Shown here: piece after piece, positions 24,535-52,699 of the stretch
Layout: each line of letters begins with the position of its first letter
How positions within the stretch are numbered: position 1 is the first letter of the stretch
NCBI RefSeq assembly: GCF_017591425.1
Contig: NW_024467120.1
Coordinates: 496,001 to 560,000, forward strand
Reading direction: 5' to 3'
From: Ochotona curzoniae
Taxonomy: Eukaryota; Chordata; Mammalia; Lagomorpha; Ochotonidae
DNA length: 64,000 nt
The notes under the pieces: generated by a model
Told to the model about the DNA's origin: nothing
The model's input: the letters and a program-made list of their open reading frames with translations, nothing else
Database searches by the model: none
Made by a program: the position numbers and the translations under genes

Positions 24535-24640
24535 TAATTATGTTTAATATATTTTATTTAGTTTTATATATTATAGATAAATATAATATAGTTATTTAGT
24601 TATTTATATATTAAAATAATATATATTATTTAATGCATTT
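24535..24640. repeat. AT-rich low-complexity tract
   Basis: Almost pure A/T with repeated 'tatttag' and 'atataatat' motifs. Confidence 0.7.
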
Positions 24641-24676
24641 TATGTAATCATGTGCTTTATTAGAAATGCATTTTAT

Positions 24677-24998
24677 GGGTCTGGCACAGTAGCCTAGCAG
24701 CTAAACTCCTTGCGTTGAACACACCAGGATTCCATATAGGTGCCGGTTCTAATCCCAGCGGCCCTGCTTCCCATCTAGCTCCCTGCTTGTGGCCTGGGAA
24801 AGCAGTCAAGAACAGCCTTGGGAACTTGCACCTGAGTAGAAGACCTGGAAGAGGCTCTGGATTCCTGGCTTTGGATTGGTGTAGCTCCGGCCATTGCAGC
24901 CACTTGGGGAGTGAATCATTGGATGTAAGACCTTCCTCTCTGTCTCGTTCTCTCTACATACATCTGACTTTGCAGTAAAAATAAATAAATCTTTAAAG
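24677..24998 (+). mobile_element. CSINE, pika-type subfamily
   Basis: 'gggtctggcacagtagcc' head, 'gtggcctgggaaagcagtc', end 'tctgactttgcagtaaaaat' followed by 'aaataaatcttt'. Confidence 0.93.
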
Positions 24999-24999
24999 T

Positions 25000-26235
25000 A
25001 TGTATTTTTTTACTTCTCCTTCTGATATTTTTGTTTTTGAGGAAAGTTTGTTTTGTTTTGTTTTGTTTTAATTTTTATCTCTTTTTACTTTAGTCTTCTA
25101 GGTCACCTGAAGTCACATTTTTAGTCTCTGTATTTGTCTGACAATTCCATTGCATATCTTCCAGGTGGCCATAAGAAAAATAGGCAGGAATGCATGCGTG
25201 TTTATTTGAGAGGGTCACCATGTATACCATGGCTGAAATCATGTTTATTTCTCCTGGCTCTGTAAGTTGGAAGCTATGAGCAGGCTTGGTTTCTTCTAAG
25301 GCTCCCTGCCCCTGACTTCCAGTCATCTTTTAGACATTCTGTGACCTCAAGATATTTCCTCTGTCTGTGAGCATCCCCAATATTTCTCCATCCTCCAAGG
25401 AAACCAGTTTGGATGAGGGCCTCACATGTTGGTATTATTTGATCCTAATTATCTTCTTAAAGGCCGTATCTTTAAATAGTCACAATGGGGACTTTCTGCT
25501 CTTTCTCATGGGTAGCCATCTATGAAGAAAATTTCATGAAAGGAGAATGAAGGTTACTCATGATATTATTGTCAGTACTATTGGCATGTGCACAAACGTA
25601 TATGCTCATACATCTCACAATCCAGAGTGGAAATGAAGGCTGATTATGTTCAGATAAAACCAATTACTGTCAAACATAAGCTGGCATATGAGGAGATTTT
25701 ACAAATGAGAGGAAGCGCAAGAAAATATTTGTAGCTTTCAAAGTAGTGTTGTGAAACGAAATCTACAGTTACAAAAAACGTTTGTATGACGCTCAGTTTA
25801 CTTAATGGATAAACACTAAAATAGGAGAAAGAAAGTGAAATATAAATTCCATCATAAAGCAACACTTAGCAGTCAACCTGAAGAGTGCTTTCCTGAAGAT
25901 GTTCCAAAATTTTAAATCACGTCATTCAGAATGTATGCTTTATACTGTGTGATGTAGTGCTAGTAATGTACATTCTCAGAAAGCATAAATGTTTTATTAT
26001 TACAAGAAAACATTTGCTTGAAATATATTAGTATATTCTCAGTGTTATCTACTAAGTCAACTGCTTTGTGACACTTTGGGGATTATTAATATCTTTACCT
26101 GAGCTATTGGCAACTGCCTAGGTTGTCTTATACCCAGGCAAGTTTTACTCTGCTAGGAGAAAAGTAACCAGTAGCTGGCAGCCTTCCTGGACCTGGTCAA
26201 TGTCAAATTTGTGTTAACTATAGCAGTATGTCACC
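25000..26235. other. Intergenic DNA, nothing recognised
   Basis: Contains a (GTTTT)n tract at about 25048-25068. No supportable gene. Confidence 0.45.
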
Positions 26236-29200
26236 ATAATTTTTTTTTCTTTTTTCTTTCTTTTTTTTTTTTTTAAGGTAGGTGGGGAAGGTGAGGAACT
26301 TGGGCTGGGAGACACCACTCCATCCCCTAGGCCCAGGAATGGGAGCTAAAGATTGACTGGGGAAGGGGTTGTGGGGATGTATTGGAGTGGGAAGGCTGGC
26401 AGCATATTTGACAGGGAAGAAATGACTTCTGGGGTCTTCTATGGACCAGGTTATTGTACTTGCCAGTAGGTAAGGGAGCTGAGACAAAGTGGTTTTTCAG
26501 GGAGGTAATGAGAGGACATATCTGGATCAGTCCGAGGTACCTGCCCATGTGGGAGACCTCTGCTAGGCTTAACAGCATTGCCTACTGCCGGCTGATTAAT
26601 ACAAAAGCTGGTCTAGCAAGCATGATTGGCTGAGCTAGGCCACAGTAACCACCCAAGAGTGCCTGAAAAAAGAGTGGGCCATGTCAGGCTGGGCTATAAT
26701 ACCCACCAAAATATGAGACAAATAGATCTGGGGCAGATTTCTGTAGGGGAATTGTGGGCTCACCCCTGTGGGACTGCAACACCCACTTGTTTACACAGAG
26801 AGGTGGGACAATGATTTCCTAAGCTAGGATGGAAAACAGAACTCACCTGACAGGAATTATTTGATACTCTTAGTAGCTGGGACTAGGAAGAGGTGGGCAG
26901 TACTGGGGCACATACAATGGCAGTACATACAATGGCTAGATCTTGAAAAAGATCATGCAAAGCAGGGTTGCAGCCCCAGTGGCATACTTGAGATTCAAAG
27001 ATGGGAGCAGACCTGGTGGGGAATCCAGGGAAAACTCTCCTAACAGGCTGTAGCTTCTGAAGGGAGCTCAAGAGCCAGGGCTGAGGAGCAGGCCTGGCCA
27101 GTCCATGCACCTATTGGCATGCAAGAAAGCCAGGACAGGGTGTGGGTTATCCCTGTCTGGGATGGGCTGGGCTACAACACCTGCCAGTGAGAGCTAAGAT
27201 TGCAGGTCGGCCATGCCCGACCATGAGGAAAACCCATCCGTGTGTACAAAATCCGGGGTTGGGAACGACCCAGTAGGGAATTCTGGGAACTGCCCCGCTG
27301 GGCTGCAGCTACCACTAGTATGTGTGAGAGTCAGGGTTGTGGGCTGGCCAGGCAGACAAGGCTACAGCATTGTTAGAGAAGCTGTGAGCTGGGTCTGGGG
27401 CAGGCCCTACTGGATTGGGCTGGAATACATGCTGGGAATCACAAGAGCCAGAATGTCTGTGGGACAGGCCAAGGTAGGCCATATCTTCTTTTGGGTTACA
27501 CGAGACCTTAGGGTGGGCCAGGCCAGACTAGGCTGTGCAGTACCCTTGGGTGAGAGCTGGAATGGGTGTGGGCTACTGGAGCTAGGTAATAGTACCCACT
27601 GGTGAGTACCAGGACTGGGAGCTGGCATGTCAGTCTGTGTAGCAACATGTGTCTGCACACATGAAATCCATTTCTAGAAGAGGGCCTATTAGGGTAAAAT
27701 GGGAAACTCCCATGCAAGGCTATAGCTCCTGCTGGTGAGTGTGAGAGTTAGGGTTTGGAGCAAGAGTTAGGGTTTAGACCTATAGCAGTCATTGGATTAT
27801 GTGTGAGCCGCATTTGGGGGCTAGCCAGGCAGGGTCAGTCCATAGTATACACTGGCACAAGTGAGAGACGGGAGTTGGTTCAGAGCAGGCCATGTTGGAT
27901 TGCAACATCGACCAGTTCATCTGAGGGTGGATCAGATTATCCTAGGCTGCTGCACCCCATGGTAAGAGCTGGGACTGGTGGTGGGGGGGGGGCTATATAG
28001 GTTAATGCTGAGACTTAGATTGGAAGGAGAGAGGAAAAGCATATCAGATTTGGTCAAAGTCCCTGCTGGTCCTGCAAGACCCAGAGCTAGGAGCAGGCCA
28101 GATAGGGGAAATCCAGGGAGTCCCTTGCTTGGTTGCTGCTGCCACTGGTAAGTGTGAAAGCTGAGACTAGGAGTGAACCAGTCTGGGTGCTGGTTAGCTG
28201 GGCTAGGTTGCAGTACCAGCTTGCATATCAGTCAGGACCTCAGTACTCCCTGGAAGCCATATGATCTGCAGCGGAAACATACCTGAGAGGGGAACTGTGG
28301 ACACTTCCCTGCTGGCCTGTTTCTATCACTGGTTAGCATAATAACCAGGCAGGGGGCAGGTCAGGCTAGACAAGATTGTGGCACTTGTCAGCATATGCGA
28401 AGACTAGGTCTGGGTGTGGATCAGGCTCAACTAAGCCAAAATTACCATAGCTGTGCATGGGAGCTGGATGGAATGTAGCTGGGCCAGGTGAGGCTGTAGC
28501 AGAGGCTGGCGTGTACAAAAAGCAGGGCTGGAGTTAGGCCTTGTGGGGATTCCTAGGGGTTGCCCCAACTAAGCCAAAGCATCTGCTGATTGGTGGAGGG
28601 CTATTGCTGGCAGGCTGGCTAAACTGGGCTGCAGCACCCATTGATACACTTGACATCTGGAGCTGAAGCAGAACTGACTGAAATGAATCTACTTGTATGT
28701 GTGTTGGCTAGTACAGGTCACCGTTCAATCCTGACCCTGCACTGCCTGGAGCATACAAGAGTGAAGTCTGAGATGATCCCAGGAAAGCTTTTTGGGGGCA
28801 TCTCTTATTAGACCATTAAACTCAGACCCTGGCCACAGGGAAAAACATAGGAGGTGTGGTCTGACATTAGAGTGTATGCATGGGAACTGGGCCTCCTCAG
28901 ATCTTGACGACAGTGTGGTGGACAGCATGTCCAGATGCACATGAGGGACATTTTGGCCAACTCATCTAGGCCTTTAGGGGACGTGTACTGTCTCATCAAG
29001 AGGATGGAAAGTAGAACATATTGGACGATTCTCCTGGCTAAGCTTTGCAGGGTGTTTCTGGGTCTGTGGGTGCAGTAAGGCAGCCTTTGTTTAGCAACAG
29101 GCCTTTGAAAGGTTTTCTCATTCCTGGAGCAACCACACCAACAACTTCTGAGAAGTATCATAACCACCAAATCATACCCTCATAACATTATTCCCCATAT

Positions 29201-29425
29201 CAGGCTCTAAAAGGCATCATCAAGTGATCATTTCCCCCCTAATCCCTTGGTGTTAATGTAGGGGTTCCCCCCCACTCCATCTTCACTTGCTGACACAGGA
29301 GAAAAAAAATATCTAAAATATATGCCCCACCCACCTTGCTGGGTACCTGATCCTTACACCCTAATTTTAGGCCCACATGTACATGCATCCCTCTGAACTA
29401 CGTAAACAATATTAAAAAGAAAATA
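26236..29425 (+). mobile_element. GC-rich tandem-core retroelement, copy 2 (longest)
   Basis: A 3.2 kb GC-rich block sharply set off from its AT-rich flanks. Its T-rich edge is at 26237-26274. A 5' region to about 26860 matches copy 1. A core to about 28690 is built of degenerate ~60-70 bp units, each with the theme 'gggctgcagcacccactgg', 'gtgagagctgggactggg' and 'caggccaggctgggc'. A distinct 3' domain (28690-29425) is shared with the copy at 43.9 kb and ends in 'tgaactacgtaaacaatatt' plus A-rich sequence. The open frames in it are not conserved between copies and are not credible genes. Orientation + is taken from the A-rich right end. Confidence 0.65.
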
Positions 29426-29574
29426 AGTAATTTTTAAAGATCTTTAGTAGCTTTTATATTATAAGTCACAGACTTACTCAGTTACTTCTCTTTGTGCTTT
29501 ATTACAATTTGTACTAAGTTTAGCAATCTAGTGAACATGATGGTATATCTTACATCTTTTAAACTAAAAAAAAT

Positions 29575-30222
29575 TAAAAATTTTTATTGCAAAGTCAGAT
29601 ATACAGAAAGGAGAGTCAGAGAGAAAGATCTTCCTCTTGCTGATTTACTCCCTAGCCTGACACAATGACCAGAGCTGCGTTGTTCTGAAGCCAGGAGCCT
29701 GGAGCCTCTTCCAGCTCTCCCACACAGGTGTAGGGGCACAAGGCCTTGGGTTATCCTTGACTTCTTTTTTTTTTAAAGATTTATTTTTATTATTTTTTCA
29801 TTGGAAAGGCGGATATACAGAGAGGAGAGACAGAGAGGAAGATCTTCCGTCCGATGATTCACTCCCCAAGTGAGCGCAACGGGCCGATACTATGAAGATC
29901 CGAAGCCAGGAGCCTCTTCCGGGTCTCCCACGCGGGTGCAGGTTCCCAAAGCTTTGGGCCGTCCTCGACTGCTTTCCCGGGCCACAGGCAGGGAGCTGGA
30001 AGGGAAGCGGAGCGGCCAGGATTAGAACCGGCGCCCATATGGGATCCCGGGCGTGCAAGGCGAGGACCTTTAACCACTTGCGCCACCGCGCCGGGCCCTA
30101 TCCTTGACTTCTTTCCCAGGCCTCAAGTAGGGAGCTGGATGGGATTAGAACCAGTGCCCATATGGGATGCTGGCACATTCAAGGCTAGGACTTTAGCCAC
30201 TAGGTTACCATGCCTGGCCCTT
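29575..30222 (-). mobile_element. CSINE split by a young CSINE (host copy)
   Basis: Host parts are 29575-29767 and 30115-30222. The 16-base run 'tatccttgacttcttt' is at both 29752-29767 and 30099-30114, a perfect target-site duplication around the inserted element. Confidence 0.92.
29768..30098 (-). mobile_element. CSINE, young, nested
   Basis: Starts (plus reading) with a T run and 'aaagatttatttttattat', and ends 'gcgccaccgcgccgggccc'. Nearly identical to the copy at 7917-8240. Perfect target-site duplication, so one of the youngest insertions in the window. Confidence 0.96.
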
Positions 30223-30508
30223 TAAACTAAAATTTTAAGATCATAATATTACAGTCCTTTTTTGCATCTACTAGTCATCAAAGAACACAAAGAATAATGC
30301 AACTTATTGTTTCTCTCACTATCACATGATCATGATAATTTAGTTTTAATTATTTTTGCTAGCTAATGTTTCATACATATGGACACTTATTCAAGATTAC
30401 ATAAGAACAGTAATTTTGACTCACTGAGGAATGGAGGAGTAAGGCATTTGGCTCAGTAGCTTAGTGTGTTTTTGCTCACATTTCTTTCTTTTTAAAAAGT
30501 ATTTATTC

Positions 30509-30841
30509 GGGCCCGGCACGGTGGTGCAAGTGGTTAGGTCCTCGCCTTGCACGCCCGGGATCCCATATGGGCGCCGGTTCTAATCCCGGCAGCCCCACTT
30601 CCCTTCCAGCTCCCTGCCTGTGGCCTGGGAAAGCAGCTGAGGACGGCCCAAAGCTTTGGGACCCTGCACCCGCATGGGAGACCCGGAAGAGGCTCCTGGC
30701 TTCGGATCGGCTTCGGATCGGCATAGTATCGGCCCGTTGCGGCTCACTTGGGGAGTGAATCATCGGACGGAAGATCTTCCTCTCTGTATCTCCTCTCTGT
30801 ATATCCGCCTTTCCAATAAAAAATAATAAAAAAAAAAAAAG
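30509..30841 (+). mobile_element. CSINE, young, nested
   Basis: Begins 'gggcccggcacggtggtgc' and ends 'ccaataaaaaataat' plus an A12 run. Flanked by 'aaaagtatttattc' at 30495-30508 and 30842-30855. A 12-bp tandem duplication of 'gcttcggatcg' at about 30698-30720 is private to this copy. Confidence 0.96.
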
Positions 30842-30844
30842 AAA

Positions 30845-31090
30845 AGTATTTATTCATTTGTTTGCATGTTCGAGTTACGCAGAGAGAGGGAGAGACAGAA
30901 AGGCCGAGATACATCTTCAATCCTCTGGTTCACTTTCCAAAGAGCCTCAGCAGCCGGGACTGAGCCATGTCAAAATCAATAGTCGGGAGTTTCATCAGGG
31001 TCTTCATGTTGGTGTCTGGGGCTCAACCACTTTGGCTATCTTGTGCTGCTTTCACAGACAACATCCATCAGCTGGAAAAGAAATGCAGAT
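30845..31090 (-). mobile_element. CSINE, old (host of the young copy)
   Basis: 'atttattcatttgtttgcat', 'caatcctctggttcactttc', 'tgggagtttcatcagggtc'-like block. Its 3' tail was the landing site of the 30509 insertion. Confidence 0.8.
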
Positions 31091-31094
31091 CAGG

Positions 31095-31360
31095 TACATA
31101 AAACAGCACCTAAATCCAATTTGCTTGCTACAACAGACCAGCATGCTCCCATGTCACACAAAAGTGTCTAGGTTTGAATCTCAATCCTGAAATTATCTTG
31201 CTCCAGAATTTGCATTCTGTTACCCACCTAGGGGACCTGGGTGGGGTCTTGGGCTTCTGGCTTTAGCCTAGCCTAGCCCCAACTCTTGTGAGCATTTGGA
31301 AAGTGAAGTAGCAGATGGGAAAATTCTTTCAAATACATATGAATATTTTTAAATAAAGTA
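31095..31360 (+). mobile_element. CSINE, old copy
   Basis: 'aatccaatttgcttgctac', 'ttgaatctcaatcctgaa', 'cacctaggggacctgggtg', 'ggaaagtgaagtagcagatg'; ends near 'tttttaaataaagta'. Confidence 0.62.
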
Positions 31361-31804
31361 TATAGATATGGTTCCAAGGATTTATAGCAAGCAAAGAAAA
31401 ATTTATTATTGAAATTTTACCAAGATTGAATAAGAACATACAGACTCAGTGGTATTAGAATCCTCACCTGCTCCTTTCCTTGCTTTCCCTTCTCACTGGA
31501 ATGGCAATTGCACTGCAGACAAGTACAATTAATTATACAGGGTTTGCTTTCCTGAAAGCTGCCAGTTAATGGGCTAAATCCCATGTTGTGGCTAAACAGC
31601 ATTATTTTTCTTGTTACTCTCATTTAGCTGTTGCCAGGACTGTGTTCTGTGTGAGGGCAGCTGATAGGGAGGGCCAAAACTCTGCTTGAGTAATGAGGTC
31701 TCTGTATTTGACTTGAGAGCATTTGTATTCCAGTGTTGACTACATGCATTGTCCACAGTAGGGAATTTTATGGAAACAATAGATTTGTGATTAAATTTGA
31801 AGTA

Positions 31805-31926
31805 CTTTAAGCACTTCCCTTCCAAACTGTAAAGGAAGTGAAGCAGCTGGGTTATGAACCAGTGCCTATATGGCATCCTGGCACATGCAAGGTAGACTTT
31901 GGCCACTAGGCTGCCATGGTGGGCCC
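31805..31926 (-). mobile_element. CSINE 5' half
   Basis: 'aagtgaagcagctgggttatg', 'cctatatggcatcctggc', 'actaggctgccatggtggg'; the 3' half is missing. Confidence 0.82.
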
Positions 31927-32239
31927 TAAAATAATATATGTCTGAATTAAATGAATACAATAACCATGATTATTGCATCACCATTAAATAACTGCAGATT
32001 TGTGTCAGTAGCAAATGGGAAAAGACTAACCTCAGGTCTCAGTCCTTATCAATTTGTATTTACTATATGAACTATCTTATTCATTCTTTCTATTCAGTAA
32101 AATTAAGTGTAATAACTTCTTTCACTGACTAGATCTTCAAAATTATATAGTATAATCATTGCATATAAATTGTGACTTGAATCCAGAGAAGTGTTATTTA
32201 AGGCCAACTAACAATAAATGAGCACGGTCTTCCCACTTT

Positions 32240-32520
32240 AGTTTTTAAAAGATCTATGTATTTATTTGAAAATCAAGCTATAGAACAAGAGGGAGAGACA
32301 AAGAGATTTTTCACCTGCTGGTTCACTTTCCAAATTGTTGATATGAGAGCCATTCTAAAGGCAGGACCCTGGAACTCCAGCCAGGTCTCTCATGTGGGTA
32401 TCAGGGACACAAGCACTTGGACTATCTCATTGGCATCAAAAGTGGGGCAGATGGGACTCAAATCAGTGCTCTTATGTGATGCTGGCATCTTGGGCAGTGG
32501 TCTGACCTGGTGTCCAGCAT
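32240..32520 (-). mobile_element. CSINE, old copy
   Basis: 'agatctatgtatttatttg', 'ttcacctgctggttcacttt', 'ctcatgtgggtatcaggg', ending 'tctgacctggtgtccagc'. Confidence 0.8.
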
Positions 32521-32524
32521 GAGC

Positions 32525-33480
32525 AGCTCAGGCATGGGAGTAACAGTTCCTGGAAAGGACATGGAGTCACTTCTCCGCATAGCCAGCTAGTTATCTGCTC
32601 CATGGTAGCTCATTTCTTGTTTCTGAAATGTGGCTGTGAGACCAACACGTGCAGTGTCTACTTACTTTTGTGATCCAAGCTGGAGGTATCTAGGATGGGA
32701 AGCCCAAGATGGCAGTCTCCTGATTTACAGAATAAGCTCACTGAGGACAAGCAGAAAGATATCAGAATATATAGGAATTTGAATAAGCACTACAGTAAAT
32801 ATTAAAAAGAAATTAAAAAGCAGAGGTATGTTGTCAACTCTGCATCAGTAACTGAATTGCTTCCACTCTCAGGACCACATCAGATGCTGGTCACAGGAGC
32901 CTGGTCCGTCCTAGTACCTGGGAGCAGTTAAGACAGCAGGAACTCTGTGAAACACTTACGCTAACCTCCCTGTTTATTTTGTGGCAGACATCATGAAACA
33001 GGTGAAAAAGTTCTAGTTCTGCTCTAAGTAGTAACAGACATTTTGAAGCTTTGCAGATGGTCAGGTGTACAGATAATTGCCAGGACTCTATAGTTAAGTA
33101 CCAAACAGAAGTATTTTTCAATTGCACAGTGATGCTAGAATTTATTTGTTCAATGATCCACTATTTTAACTCAGTGTGTACATTAGAATAGTTTTTCCAT
33201 GATGGGCTACAAAATTATTTTCAGTGATGAGCTAAAGCATCTTTTTAAAGGTTTTGAAGTTATCAAAGCAATATAACTTTCTTGTTTAACTGCTTCAGGA
33301 TTAAATAGAGTCGCTGTGATTGTTTAATGCTTGTGTAATAAGCATGGATGTGAGCTCTATGATTGCAGTATAATTATCATAACTCTACAAGAAAATAAAG
33401 CAGGGGATAATTATCCAAAGCCCCGCCCACACTTGAATTTCTCCATTCACAGCAAGATTCTGTCCCACTGTGAATTATTA
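32525..33480. other. DNA upstream of the zinc-finger gene promoter
   Basis: CpG-poor sequence with no recognised feature; the CpG island begins abruptly after it. Confidence 0.45.
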
Positions 33481-33504
33481 AAGAATGAGGATTCCCAGTG
33501 CAGT

Positions 33505-34290
33505 CACACGGTTAGACACCGGCTGAGAAGCAACGCGTCTGTTTTCCAGGCAGCAGGGCGGACCACCCTTGACACCCAGGAATCGTGCTCCCGGTCCCTA
33601 ACAAAGGGGCGCTCAGGCTTGTGGGAGCTGTAGTCGCCCGCGCCCATGACTTCACCGGTGCAGGGCCGTGGGAACTCGTCCAGATCGCGTCTGCGCATGT
33701 GCCGCCCCGCCCCCTCGCGCCATCTTCCTCCGGGAAATTCCAGATGCTGTGCTGTGCCCACGCTGTTGTGCAGGCTGCGGAGTCGGACTCTGCGTTCTCG
33801 AACGCTGGTGAGGATGAACAGGGTGTCAGAAGGCCTTGGGGGCCCGTGGGGAGGGATGGCTGGCGCCTGACGTGCGAGCAGAAGCGCCGGGCGCTTCTCT
33901 GGCGGGCGGAGTCCGACTTGGCAGCGCTGAAATCTGGGATGAGTCTTCGCAGGTGTTAGAACCAGCGTTCCCCGGTCTCAGGCTGTGCTGTGCGCGTCTG
34001 CTCGTGCGGGAGAAAGCGGGACTGCCTGTCTTCGTGGAAGCCGATTCCAGAAGCTCGCGCCCGTGGCTGTGTGCGGTGAGCGAGCGGCGGGGCGGGGGTG
34101 CAGTGTGCCCTAGCCCTACCTCGGTCCTGCTTGGGGCACGCAGTTTCTGTCCTTGTCAATGCATCATCGGGGTGGTCCTGAGTGAGGTGGCCGCGTGGAC
34201 GGCCCTGAGGAACACCTGGACACTGCCCGAGAAGTAATTTTGCAGGATGTGCAAGTTGCTTGTGTGGGGCTCGGTCGTGTCTTCGGGTCG
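33505..34290 (+). promoter_or_regulatory. CpG-island promoter and 5' exon of the KRAB zinc-finger gene
   Basis: A CpG-dense block with, in order: a ZNF143 (SBS)-type 'tgggagctgtagt' on the minus strand (33622-33634), an NRF1-like 'tgcgcatgtgcc' (33692-33703), a GC box 'ccgccccgccccc' (33702-33714) and a YY1/ETS-like 'gcgccatcttcctcc' (33717-33731). A probable non-coding exon 1 ends at 33807 with donor 'gctg|gtgagg'. CpG density continues into intron 1. This TATA-less layout is typical of KRAB-ZNF genes. Use by the downstream gene is inferred from strand and the absence of another candidate; the exact start site is not known. Confidence 0.75.
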
Positions 34291-34485
34291 TGTCCCTCCT
34301 GTCTTTCCAGCAACAGCGGCTTGCGTGTCTGCAGTTGGTGAGGTCAGTGGTGCTTATCTTTCCTTTAGAATCAAGTAGTTCTTAGGTTGTTTAAACAGTG
34401 GGACTTCTTGGATAGGAATCCACTGAAAAGAATACTTCTTTGTCCTGAGCCCTCCCTGCAGGACTCGGTTGTCTCTCTCTCTCAT

Positions 34486-34489
<4 letters not shown>

Positions 34490-34533
<44 letters not shown>
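34490..34533. repeat. (CA)n microsatellite
   Basis: About 22 uninterrupted CA units, preceded by 'tctctctctctcatacata', in intron 1 some 680 bp downstream of the donor. Confidence 0.98.
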
Positions 34534-34535
<2 letters not shown>

Positions 34536-34924
34536 TGTATGGCCTGTTAACCAGAGTAGACAAGCTTTCAGATACTACATCATGTGTGAACTGGCAAATA
34601 CTGGGTGATACTGGAATCTTCGTCTGAACTGGTGAACAGGAATCTAGCGAACTACTGGAGGAGCCAGGACGGTGTGACCTGGATTGAGAAATAGCCTGTA
34701 ATATCTGAGGATCTGTCTGCATTGCTTCCGTTCTCTGATTACTTCATTTTAATCTGGCTTTTAGACTCGGACCTGTCTCGGATGTCACCACATTTGCTAC
34801 ATTTGCTAGCCAGCGATGCGGTGATGTTCCCTCAGTTCTGACAATTTTTGGTAGTTCAGAACGACTTTGCCAGGATTTTTTTTACTGCTTTTGCAAATTG
34901 TTTTTGGTAAGAAAAGTAGATTTT

Positions 34925-35190
34925 TCAGGGGTACAGGATTTGTAGGGAGGGAGAGGCAGAAAGAAAGATCTTCTGTCTGCTGATTCACTCACCAAATGGC
35001 TGCAACGGCTGGGGCTGAGCCAAGTCAAAGCTAGGAGACTGGAACTCCATCCGGGCATCCTGCAGAGGTGGCAAGGGCCCAAGTACTTGAGCTGTCTTCT
35101 GCTTTTCCTGGGCGCGTTAACAGGGAGTTGGCTCAGAAGTGGAGTATCTGGGATTGCATCCAGGCCCTTCTGCGATGTCTGCTTTGCAGG
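34925..35190 (-). mobile_element. CSINE, old copy in intron 1
   Basis: 'agatcttctgtctgctgatt', 'caaatggctgcaacggctgg', 'atccgggcatcctgcagagg', ending in a degraded head near 'tgcgatgtctgctttgcagg'. Confidence 0.78.
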
Positions 35191-35199
35191 GACACCCCA

Positions 35200-36800
35200 C
35201 CAGCTCTGTCTCACCAGCCCTTTCTTTGGCTTTCTGACTGCCATTTACAGTTTGCTCAAAATTAATTAAAAATGCATGTTTACTTGTGAGGTAAACTTCA
35301 GGAAAAGGGTAAACTTCAGGAAAAGGAGTCAGTTTATGTTTGGCTAGCATTCTCACCCCGCCTCCCCCTGGCAGAACTTAGTGTGGAATTGTATAACCAA
35401 CGGTTTATAATACATTTTTTTTCCCTCACTTAATGTCTGGGAAAATTATTCTCACTTGTATGATTTTCTGTTACTGAAAGTCACAACTGTTACAGAAAAT
35501 TAATGAGCTAACCTTCCTGTATTTTCAGTGGGCAGATTAGAGTGAATCACGCCTTTGCGGTAAATTCACTTATTAAAATATCAGTAACAAACAATACAGT
35601 AATTACATGTAAGTAAACATTTTTAAGCACAGTCTTGTGATCTCCCAGTTGTTTTTTTGTTCGATTCAAATGACATTTGTTAGTGCCAGCAACTTTGTCA
35701 AACATTCAACTGGTTGGCGTTTCACATTTGTGAAACTTCTAGGTGCGGGTTTGAAGTTCTGTTCATTGTATTTGGCATGTAAGTCAATCAAACTCTTCCC
35801 CCCCCCCTTACCAATGTGTATCAGCATTTGGTATACAACAGATCAGCAAAAAATTTTTACTGAGTTAAACAACCATTGTATTTGTAATTCTGATTCAGTG
35901 TTTTAGAATGAGCTCTCCTGTGTAGGTGGTGCTTGAGATCACAATGAGGGCTTAGTCTTCTGGTGCCCTGTTTGAGGCTGGTTTATTGGAGATGGCTGCA
36001 CTTACAAGTTTGGTGGTTTGTGCTGGCATTTGGGTAGGCTCTGTTTCTCCAACAGGCAAGCCTCAGGCTTTATCATGAAATAACAATATCTCAAATAGAC
36101 AAATACTATCGAAACTGTGTCACTTTTACTAATGTCCTCCAGGTGCAGTCACAAAGCCAAACTGGAGAGGATCTCAACAAAGGTGTATGAACCAGAAAGT
36201 GTGTCATTTGAAACAATTGCTAGAAAAGTGTATTACAGTATACACTGTGTCCATTTTTCCTTTGTAATTTTTGGGCAGACAATGTTGAATTTTAATATGG
36301 ATACTTTATATGAGATTTCACTTTTATGAAAGCAATAGCATGTTTTAATGGAACCAGTAAGTTTGGGTCTTTTGTGATATATCTGTATTAATACGAAAAG
36401 AGTTAATACTGCCCTACAGCACTCTATAATGTAAATTTCAGTGGCAATGTAATGTGTTTTTTGGTGTAGTATAATTTATTTCAACAGCCATCTTTAAATT
36501 GTCAAGTTATTTCTTTGTAATGTTAATTTTCACAAACTCAGTAGAATTTTTTTTAATTAATCTAATGATATCTTACTACCTCTACCAGCTAGTAAAATTC
36601 TGCGTTCTTTTGGTGAAATCTTTCCTGCCTCTTCCTTGGGTGTATGATACCATTTCCCCCCAGGAGGCTTTTCGAGTATTCTTTTGCTAGCTAATGTGTG
36701 CATTATCCTCTATTAGTTTATGTCTTGATCTTGTTTTGCACAGTAGAACATTGGAACAAACTAGGCTATTTTTTATCATAGCTTTCTCCACCTATTTTCT
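35200..36800. other. Intron 1 sequence
   Basis: AT-rich, no repeat or coding element recognised; includes a short direct repeat of 'gtaaacttcaggaaaagg' at about 35292 and 35310. Confidence 0.45.
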
Positions 36801-36807
36801 CTTTTAG

Positions 36808-52688
<15,881 letters not shown>

Positions 52689-52699
52689 ACCTTTTTGAA

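Noticed and set aside
26327..26578. 83-aa minus-strand frame resembling the + strand frame at 1620-1862
   Set aside because: At first this looked like a conserved protein. The similarity is at DNA level and continues outside the frames, so it reflects shared repeat descent.
33836..34237. 133-aa open frame on the + strand in the CpG island
   Set aside because: GC-rich islands produce long chance frames; it has no domain, and the exon 1 donor at 33808 places it in intron 1.
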